From the NCBI GenBank assembly GCA_910576815.1, contig CAJTKA010000050.1, positions 1 through 20,270 of the forward strand: a DNA stretch of 20,270 nt, given 5' to 3'. The DNA comes from an uncultured Lachnospiraceae bacterium. Lineage in GTDB: Bacteria; Bacillota; Clostridia; Lachnospirales; Lachnospiraceae. Below the pieces are notes generated by a model. That model did no database searches. It saw nothing but the letters and a program-made list of their open reading frames with translations, and had not been told where the DNA came from. Of the stretch, positions 15,311 through 20,270 are shown piece after piece. Positions within the stretch are counted from its first letter, which is position 1; the number at the start of each line of letters is the position of its first letter. The translations under genes and the position numbers were made by a program.

Positions 15311-15484
15311 ATGAAAGATTATCTTTTCAGGGAGCCCTGCGACGAATTCCCTGTCGCGATGGCATATGTACCCTGGCAGCACTTTAAAGGGATCTGCGAG
15401 AATCTGGAAAAAGGATACCATGACGGCACCATCTTCCCGGAGCTCGATAAACCATTTACGGGAAGGAGATGTTGCAAACAATGA
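15311..15484 (+). CDS. cotJA: Spore coat protein CotJA
   Basis: A 57-residue protein. AAAGGAAG precedes the ATG at 15311. The CotJA pattern is clear: PVAMAYVPWQHFKGI (about residues 14-28), then LEKGYHDGTIFPELDKPF and GRRCCKQ at the end. CotJA is an inner spore-coat component required for CotJC assembly in B. subtilis. The last codons overlap cotJB by ATGA (15481-15484). Its presence indicates a spore-forming host. Transcription is probably limited to the mother cell during sporulation, by analogy. Confidence 0.92.
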   Translation: MKDYLFREPCDEFPVAMAYVPWQHFKGICENLEKGYHDGTIFPELDKPFTGRRCCKQ

Positions 15485-15756
15485 ACACACAATTTGCAAA
15501 TGAACAGGAAAAACTGCTTCATGATATCGGTGTCTTAAGCTTTGTAGTCATCGAACTGTCCCTCTATCTGGACACTCATCCCACGGACCGCAATGCAATG
15601 GAATATTACAATCATTACAATCGCCTGGCAAACCAGGCAAGGCAGGAGTATTCTGCTAAATATACGCCCCTCACGCTTTCCTGTGTGGATGCGTCGGCGT
15701 GCAATGACTGGCAGTGGGCACTTGCTCCCATGCCGTGGGAAGGAGGTTGTAACTAA
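15481..15756 (+). CDS. cotJB: Spore coat protein CotJB
   Basis: A 91-residue protein. The ATG at 15481 shares ATGA with the cotJA stop; GGAAGGAG lies 12 nt before it. An in-frame ATG at 15469 abuts the ribosome site and is less likely. The family pattern is present: LLHDIGVLSFVVIELSLYLD (12-31), HPTDRNAMEYYNHYN, a YTPLTL segment, and the C-terminal WQWALAPMPWEGG. CotJB works with CotJA and CotJC in the inner coat. Its stop codon directly abuts the cotJC ATG. Confidence 0.92.
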   Translation: MNTQFANEQEKLLHDIGVLSFVVIELSLYLDTHPTDRNAMEYYNHYNRLANQARQEYSAKYTPLTLSCVDASACNDWQWALAPMPWEGGCN

Positions 15757-15969
15757 ATGTGGAATTATGAAAGAAGACTACAGTTTCCGGTGAACATCAA
15801 AAAGGCCAATGCCGATATCGCGCAGGCTATCATCAGCCAGTACGGCGGCCCCGACGGTGAAATGGGCGCATCCATGCGCTATCTGTCTCAGCGGTACGCC
15901 TGCCCTTACAGGGAAGTTTCGGCCGTTTTAACTGATATCGGTGTATCTGTAACTTTATTGCACATTTAG
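15757..15969 (+). pseudogene. cotJC: cotJC 5' fragment, interrupted by a serine-recombinase element
   Basis: CotJC is a manganese-catalase-like spore coat protein of about 190-220 residues. Here only the first 62 codons are native, from MWNYERRLQFPVNIKKAN to VLTDIG, matching the conserved LLTDIG segment. In intact proteins this is followed by the TEE..HLE metal-binding helix. From about 15943 the frame runs into element DNA and stops at 15967-15969 after eight foreign residues. A strong AAGGAGG lies 10 nt before the ATG. All metal ligands beyond residue 62 are missing, so the product is inactive unless the element is excised. The 3' half must lie beyond the window's right end or be lost. Confidence 0.88.
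15933..15954. other. Left attachment junction of the cotJC-intervening element
   Basis: Homology to CotJC ends at codon 62 (15940-15942), and the recombinase stop codon is only 12 bp further on, at 15955-15957. Large serine recombinase genes typically lie right beside their attachment site. The crossover probably falls within TGATATCGGTGT (15933-15944); the exact dinucleotide cannot be set with one junction. Confidence 0.65.
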
Positions 15970-17556
15970 AATCTCCATTTTTAAGACTTCTGTTGTATAG
16001 TTTTCCCTTCGGCCAAAGGATCTGATTGTCAATCGTACTGCAAAAGGCAAGCGTTTCAGATAAATGTCAACGACATTACCTGAGATCACCATTCTGTCAA
16101 GCACGCTTCGATAGATTTCACAGCTATCTTCGTCAAAACGCATGATTTCATTCAGCGCATCTATAAAACCCTCAGTTGCTGCAATCTGTCTTTCCCTGAT
16201 CATATCCTCCTGCTCCGCAGTTTCCAAAGCCGCCTCCAGATCTCTGATCTGCTCATCGTACCATTTCCCCTGATCACACAGATCCTCTTTGGATAATGTC
16301 CCTTCCAAGGCAAGATCGATCATCTTTCTTTTCTTTGCCCGCAGCTCCTCCATCTGTTTCCGAATCGGATTCAAGCCACAGACTGAATACCCCTGAACCG
16401 CTTTGATCTCATTTATGATCTCATCTTTAAACGAAACATAATTTACCTTAATGCTTCCAATCACATACTTCATGCAGGAAAGCAGCGCTCGATCGTTGAT
16501 GGAAGAATTATCGCATCCAACCGTTTCTCCCCCTTGTTCCTTCTTGTGTCCGAAATAAGCTGCCTCGTGGCATCGCCAGGCCTTATACTGTACGCCGTCC
16601 TTCAGCATCTTTGTCCGACTCACATAGTGGGATCCACAGAGACCACAGCAAAGTTTTCCGCTGCACCAATATCTGTTACAATGCTTCAGTTTCTGTTCAT
16701 CTGATGGAGATCTTTTCTCTAATTCGGCCTGCGTCCTTTCCCAAAGGTCCCGGTCAATGATCGGTTGGTGATGGTCTCTGATATAAACCATCTCTTCCTC
16801 TCCATGGTTATATTTTTTATTATGAGTCAGATAATCCGGAGTGATCGTCTTTTTCTGACACAGATCTCCTACATATTTTTCGTTACGCAGCGCTCTCAAT
16901 ATCACTGTATTCGACCAACGTTGCATTCTTTTGGGTCGCAAACCTTCTTCCAACAGCTCCCGCGCAATCACTGTCGTTCCTTTCCCTTCCTCTGTATATT
17001 TAAAGAAGATGGCTCTTACGATCTTAGCCTCCTCCTCATTGACAAAAAGCTTTCCATTCTTTACAGTGTAGCCCAAAAGATCGCGTCCAAAAACAACTCC
17101 TTGCTCCATGCGTCGTTTTTGTCCCCACTTGACACGTTCCGAGGTCTTACGGCTCTCCTCCTGTGCAATGCTGGCCATGATCGTCAGCCTGAGTTCTCCG
17201 TCGCAGTCTCTTGTATCAATGTTATCAATCGTAAAGACCACGCCAACCCCGGCGGCCTTCAGCTTCCGCGTATAGGAAAGCGTGTCCACGGTATTTCTTG
17301 CAAAACGGCTCACCTCCTTCGTAAGAATGAGATCGATCTGGCCATGAAGCGCATCTTCGATCATCCTGTTGAATCCCGTGCGGTTCTTTGTCTGTGTGCC
17401 GCTTATTCCTTCATCATAATAAATATTGACCAGGCTCCAATTCTCATGCGCCTGTATGTACTCCCTAAAATACTTGCGCTGGCTTTCCAGAGAATTGACC
17501 TGATCCGCCTTATCGGTGGACACACGGCCATACGCACCTACTTTTAACTTATCCAT
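15955..17556 (-). CDS. Large serine recombinase (site-specific integrase)
   Basis: A 533-residue integrase/excisionase-type recombinase. The ATG at 17556 has AAGGAG 7 nt upstream; further in-frame ATGs are crowded onto that site. The resolvase domain (1-150) has catalytic S13 in GRVST and the arginines of KEVSRFARN (80-88). The Recombinase domain follows (about 154-260, FGRDLLGYTV), then a zinc-ribbon region with CCGLCGSHY and later paired cysteines, a coiled coil rich in Glu/Lys (about 390-460), and a C-terminal tail. All key parts are present, so it is probably active. Its 3' end abuts the cotJC junction, making it the likely cause of the insertion. The 50-aa ORF lies 73 nt upstream. Confidence 0.95.
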   Translation of the reverse strand: MDKLKVGAYGRVSTDKADQVNSLESQRKYFREYIQAHENWSLVNIYYDEGISGTQTKNRTGFNRMIEDALHGQIDLILTKEVSRFARNTVDTLSYTRKLKAAGVGVVFTIDNIDTRDCDGELRLTIMASIAQEESRKTSERVKWGQKRRMEQGVVFGRDLLGYTVKNGKLFVNEEEAKIVRAIFFKYTEEGKGTTVIARELLEEGLRPKRMQRWSNTVILRALRNEKYVGDLCQKKTITPDYLTHNKKYNHGEEEMVYIRDHHQPIIDRDLWERTQAELEKRSPSDEQKLKHCNRYWCSGKLCCGLCGSHYVSRTKMLKDGVQYKAWRCHEAAYFGHKKEQGGETVGCDNSSINDRALLSCMKYVIGSIKVNYVSFKDEIINEIKAVQGYSVCGLNPIRKQMEELRAKKRKMIDLALEGTLSKEDLCDQGKWYDEQIRDLEAALETAEQEDMIRERQIAATEGFIDALNEIMRFDEDSCEIYRSVLDRMVISGNVVDIYLKRLPFAVRLTIRSFGRRENYTTEVLKMEILNVQ

Positions 17557-17629
17557 TGTCATTCTCCTTCTCAGGAAATGACACATCACCACATCCATCT
17601 TAACAGATATTAGTGGTGACGTGCAATCA

Positions 17630-17782
17630 TCATGCTATGTGAAGCAGTCGGTTTAACTGTATCTTTGTCAGCAGCTCCCGCTGATACAATTCTTGGAAGA
17701 TCCCCTGCTTCAGCTGATTGCGAAACGCTTTTTCCTCATCCTCCGTAAGTTGGATATTTATTCTTTGTGTCTTCTCCGGCAT
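17630..17782 (-). CDS. Small protein upstream of the recombinase (50 aa)
   Basis: The ATG at 17782 is set by a perfect AGGAGGAGG at 17790-17798, 7 nt upstream. The 50 residues begin MPEKTQRINIQLTEDEEKAF and continue with GIFQELYQRELLTKIQLNRL, which resembles a short SHOCT-like helical hairpin (about 27-46). Similar small ORFs accompany recombinases and transfer genes in clostridial elements. A role as recombination directionality factor or recombinase regulator is possible from position alone. It ends 73 nt before the recombinase start, so co-transcription is likely. Confidence 0.65.
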   Translation of the reverse strand: MPEKTQRINIQLTEDEEKAFRNQLKQGIFQELYQRELLTKIQLNRLLHIA

Positions 17783-17851
17783 GATTACACCTCCTCCTGT
17801 TTTCAATATATGTCCTAAACCGGCTGTCCTATTATCCCAATTGGTTATAAC

Positions 17852-17884
17852 AAAAAAGGCACCCATTCCTAAAGAATGAATACC
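17852..17884 (-). terminator. Intrinsic terminator after the relaxase-Fic gene
   Basis: On the minus strand, GGTATTCATTC pairs with GAATGGGTGCC (11 pairs, three G-U) around a 5-nt loop and is followed by six T. It starts 50 nt after the fusion gene's stop codon. Confidence 0.75.
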
Positions 17885-17933
17885 TTATCTCTCATGCTCC
17901 TGTTTATCTTTCCTAATTCAAAACCTACATTCA

Positions 17934-18752
17934 CTATCTTGATTCTTGGTTAGGCTCTCTTTCTGTCTTTTCACGTCTCGTCACTCTATCGTTTTCATCT
18001 TTTTCTTTAACCTGCTCCTGATATCCTGACAATTTCTCTAAAACGGAACCTTTTACCGGCATCTGATTGATTCGCTCCTGTTCCTCGCAGCTTAACTTCT
18101 TCAAAAATTCTTCTAACGCGGTACTGTCATTATTCCCAATCATTTCAAAATACGTGCTTCTCTGCTCTTTTGGAATTACAACGGGAGCCAGATTATTTTT
18201 TATAAGCTCATAATTAAGCAACAATCTTCCCGTTCTACCATTCCCGTCCTCAAAAGGATGGATCCGCTCAAACTGAAGGTGCATTTGTGCCAGTTTCTGA
18301 TATATGCTATCAAACTCAGTATGATTGTAATTATATACAAAATACATCATCCTATATTTATCTTTTTTATCAGAATGATACTTTCTGTGATTCACATAAT
18401 CAACAGCGTTAAATATGATGTGATTATGGATATGCTCTTTATCAATGTGCGTTGAAACAACAAATTCATACTTTCCTCCAGTGACCCTTTTTGCATACTC
18501 TATTCCCAGTTCAAGAGCCTTTTCCGGAGTGATATCATCATCCGGAGCAAAGGACTGGATCAAATGGTAAGCGATCCGATCTCCTCTCCCGGTTCCCTGT
18601 TTCGCTGTCAGTTCCATCTCAAGATCAGCAGTCTCAACAGAGCAACCGTTTGTATAAACAAGTGTACCATCTTATGTTTTTTCGGGATTGACTATATAGT
18701 CTATTGCTTTTCTGAGTGTCTTTGTAATCGTTCCTAATTTTGACGTCGCCAT
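17934..18752 (-). pseudogene. Relaxase (MobA/VirD2-like) N-part fused to Fic C-part, with in-frame stop
   Basis: Reading from the ATG at 18752 (GGGAG upstream), the protein starts MATSKLGTITKTLRKAIDYI and VNPEKT, a relaxase N-terminus with likely active-site Y19. Codon 27 is TAA (18672-18674). The same frame continues with relaxase sequence: GRGDRIAYHLIQSF (54-67) and the metal triad in HIDKEHIHNHI (102-112). Relaxase similarity ends near residue 135. It then becomes the second half of a Fic domain, with HPFEDGNGRTGRLL (165-178), the motif that transfers AMP to target proteins. A charged tail ends at residue 272. The downstream ORF can restart only at an ATG at 18617, with no good ribosome site. 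This indicates a deletion fusion followed, or accompanied, by a nonsense mutation. Confidence 0.82.
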
Positions 18753-18763
18753 ATTTTTCTCCC

Positions 18764-18791
18764 AAAAAAAGGATGCCCTTCAGCATCCTTT
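18764..18791 (-). terminator. Intrinsic terminator of the HipA-like operon
   Basis: On the minus strand, a perfect 9-bp stem AAAGGATGC/GCATCCTTT (18783-18791 with 18768-18776) with a 6-nt loop runs into a T-tract (18764-18770). It begins 15 nt after the kinase stop and separates this unit from the relaxase-Fic gene. Confidence 0.8.
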
Positions 18792-18805
18792 CTCACAACA
18801 AATAT

Positions 18806-19834
18806 TTATATACGTTCCTGTTGGTCTCTACTATTTCCTACTGTTTTTGCTTCTGTATCCGTTCTACTGCCAATCTCTTGCTTATTATGCTCCAGTTTCT
18901 TCAGAACAGAATCCTTGGAAAGCTTATCACCAGAAATATACACCGTATCTCTGGATAAGTGATTTAATACATAATCAAGGATCCGCTCCTTCCTGGAAGA
19001 AAGCATTGTCGAATAGAACTCTCTTTGCAAATCACTGATATAAGAAGTTTCTTCAATAATTGATAGCACCTTCTTCATATCGATTTTGGGAACTGTTCGC
19101 TTTATGGCGCGATTGCAATCTTCGTATTGTAAAGATGACATAAAGTCAAAATATTTTATTTTTCTTCCATTCAGTAAGATTGCAGATGTCGGCTTCTCAT
19201 AAATTCTGAGATTTCGTTCGTTATGATCAGAAAGGATCAATTTCATCATCCTTTCGTCCGCTTGCGGATAAAGGCTACTGCCACAATCAAATACCGGTGC
19301 AAGTTTCATCTGATCAGTGCGGGTATCATACAGGAATCCCCAATTCCCATTATGACGATCCCAATTCCCAATAAACGCATCTACCACAAACATATCCCAA
19401 AAACGATCTGAAAGAGAAACTTTATCAACTGCTGTCTGGTCTTCAATTGTATACAAAATGTCTGCCAGCTCTGTGCCGTATCCATTCCGTTCTGAATCTA
19501 TCATACGGTTTTTCAAAGATGCAAAATCTTGCAACGTAATACCCGGTTCCGTAAAATCGCGGCAGGCAACAACAATCTTTTCTCGGTCTTTTACCCTGTA
19601 TATCCCCAGAATCGTTTTTTGTACGGGTATGCCGGCACATTCATATATCTTACACCCAAGGTATTCTGAAAAGCAGCTGTTACTATAACTCAAATCTTTA
19701 TTCTTAGTTGGAATCGAAGGAAATTTGATCATATACTGTTCATTTTCATAAATGACTGCAATTTTACTCCCGCTTGCTCCAGCATATGTTTTATTACGCT
19801 TTGGCATATCAGTAAAATCTATTCCCTTCATCAT
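18806..19834 (-). CDS. HipA-like (CtkA-type) protein kinase, possible toxin
   Basis: A 342-residue kinase-fold protein. The glycine-rich AGASGSKIAV (18-27) and K37 in YMIKF fit ATP binding. The catalytic loop is GNWDRHNGNWG (156-166, D159), and FDCGSS (182-187) stands for the metal-binding DFG-like motif. HipA kinases phosphorylate translation factors or tRNA synthetases and can cause dormancy. This protein lacks the usual N-terminal HipA subdomain, like the shorter CtkA and HipT forms. The start shares ATGA with the preceding gene's stop. A basic, Ser/Thr- and Glu-rich tail (about 300-342) is unassigned. A toxin role is inferred; the HipA-like fold is fairly certain. Confidence 0.85.
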   Translation of the reverse strand: MMKGIDFTDMPKRNKTYAGASGSKIAVIYENEQYMIKFPSIPTKNKDLSYSNSCFSEYLGCKIYECAGIPVQKTILGIYRVKDREKIVVACRDFTEPGITLQDFASLKNRMIDSERNGYGTELADILYTIEDQTAVDKVSLSDRFWDMFVVDAFIGNWDRHNGNWGFLYDTRTDQMKLAPVFDCGSSLYPQADERMMKLILSDHNERNLRIYEKPTSAILLNGRKIKYFDFMSSLQYEDCNRAIKRTVPKIDMKKVLSIIEETSYISDLQREFYSTMLSSRKERILDYVLNHLSRDTVYISGDKLSKDSVLKKLEHNKQEIGSRTDTEAKTVGNSRDQQERI

Positions 19835-20100
19835 ATCCCATACCTCTCAATCCTTAAATATTTCTCACGCAGATGCCAGGCTTGTTCCTCGCTGATCATT
19901 AAATTGACCTCTGCATTATTGATATCGGTCTGTAGTTCGCAATAATCGCAGTCCCACTGTAAATATTCTTCCCCACTGTCTATCTTAGTCCATGCTCTTT
20001 TCATCTGCTCTAATGATTCCTCTAAAAATGGGGGCAAATCACATTCCAAATAGCTCTTATCTATTGGATATCCCGTTTCCTGATCATATAAACCTTCCAT
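19831..20100 (-). CDS. Acidic 89-aa partner of the HipA-like kinase
   Basis: The ATG at 20100 is set by AGGAGGAG 5 nt upstream and by the promoter just beyond; a longer reading would run into the -35 box. The protein begins MEGLYDQETGYPIDKSYLEC. It has an acidic, Trp- and Cys-containing middle (YLQWDCDYCEL) and a helical end. It overlaps the kinase by ATGA. Its position, size and charge fit an antitoxin or substrate-presenting partner, but no DNA-binding helix-turn-helix of the HipB kind is seen. I do not recognise the family. Confidence 0.7.
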   Translation of the reverse strand: MEGLYDQETGYPIDKSYLECDLPPFLEESLEQMKRAWTKIDSGEEYLQWDCDYCELQTDINNAEVNLMISEEQAWHLREKYLRIERYGI

Positions 20101-20122
20101 AGTATCTCCTCCTGATAAGACG

Positions 20123-20151
20123 AGATTACACAATACGGCAAACGATGTCAA
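20123..20151 (-). promoter_or_regulatory. Strong promoter of the small-protein/HipA-like operon
   Basis: On the minus strand, a perfect TTGACA (20146-20151) and TAATCT (20123-20128) are 17 nt apart, with TG one base before the -10 (extended -10). The predicted start is only about 15 nt before the ATG. Confidence 0.75.
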
Positions 20152-20158
20152 ACTGTTT

Positions 20159-20270
20159 TTACGGGATCTGAGAAAACTTTGCCCGCAGAAGCTTCCAAAT
20201 CATGCTTACATCCTCATGCACGTCCTCGATCTGCTTTCTATACACAAGACCTTCGCTGTTTATCTTGTGT
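20159..20270 (-). CDS. Partial ORF, C-terminal 36 residues only
   Basis: An open frame enters from the right edge and stops at TAA (20159-20161). The visible end reads YRKQIEDVHEDVSMIWKLLR and AKFSQIP, a charged amphipathic helix. There is not enough to name a family. Its stop lies 8 nt before the -35 box of the next gene, which supports a real gene ending here. Confidence 0.35.
   Translation of the reverse strand, partial: HKINSEGLVYRKQIEDVHEDVSMIWKLLRAKFSQIP

Larger units (their letters stand above)
15943..20270 (-). mobile_element. Integrative/mobilizable element inside cotJC (right end not in window)
   Basis: All genes from the cotJC junction to the window end are on the minus strand and of mobile-element type: large serine recombinase, a small partner ORF, a relaxase-Fic fusion pseudogene, a small acidic protein with a HipA-like kinase, and a partial ORF. 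The part from about 17900 is visibly more AT-rich than the chromosomal genes to the left. The right attachment site was not found, so the total size is unknown. Confidence 0.75.

Noticed and set aside
15522..15533. The 12-mer TGATATCGGTGT in cotJB, identical to the cotJC junction, as a secondary attachment site or duplication
   Set aside because: The flanks differ and it encodes the normal CotJB HDIGV segment; a chance match from similar codons is the simplest reading.
18617..18752. Independent Fic gene starting at the ATG at 18617
   Set aside because: No ribosome site precedes it, and upstream codons in the same frame are clearly relaxase, so it is a remnant reading of one disrupted gene.
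19919..19930. A second TGATATCGGT near the right end as the other attachment site of the cotJC element
   Set aside because: It matches 10 bp at 15933-15942 but lies inside the coding sequence of the 89-aa gene, and the bases after it do not continue as cotJC.

Overview
The window looks like a chromosome segment of a spore-forming Lachnospiraceae-type Clostridium relative (Bacillota). Evidence: strong AGGAGG-type ribosome sites, a cotJ spore-coat operon, a group B-like [FeFe] hydrogenase, a DUF5662 gene, a Cys-rich small protein of clostridial type, and Firmicute mobile elements. No rRNA, tRNA or CRISPR array was seen.

Left end (1-1730): accessory DNA. A probable GNAT toxin/antitoxin pair (minus strand) and a small plus-strand gene lie between clusters of short direct repeats: TTTACCCC/TTTGCCCC and paired GTAGTAA words resembling arm sites of Tn916-type integrases. 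I read this as the end of an integrative element whose recombinase is outside the window. An intact IS30-family insertion sequence (1731-3418; 17-bp inverted ends, probable TAA target duplication) sits directly against the second GTAGTAA pair.

Middle (3419-15310): core-type genes. One minus-strand operon runs from a GH13 debranching-enzyme homologue, which has lost its catalytic nucleophile, to a DUF5662 gene and a Cys-rich small gene ending in a strong terminator. A DUF1292 gene is divergent from it. Next is a long minus-strand group read from right to left: ABC ATPase, fused GldF/GldG-like permease, [FeFe] hydrogenase, gltX, UvrD-like helicase. The helicase 3' end overlaps the DUF1292 gene tail to tail, and the DUF1292 terminator lies inside helicase coding sequence.

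Right end (15311-20270): cotJA and cotJB are intact and translationally coupled. cotJC is cut after codon 62, and the interrupting DNA begins with the 3' end of a large serine recombinase gene. The rest of the window is this element: recombinase, a 50-residue partner ORF, a relaxase-Fic fusion broken by one in-frame stop, an acidic small protein with a HipA-like kinase behind a strong promoter, and a partial gene. The rest of cotJC and the other attachment site are not in view. Such an element could be removed during sporulation, like the skin element in sigK, but this cannot be shown here. The cotJC-intervening element and its relaxase-Fic fusion are the most notable findings.
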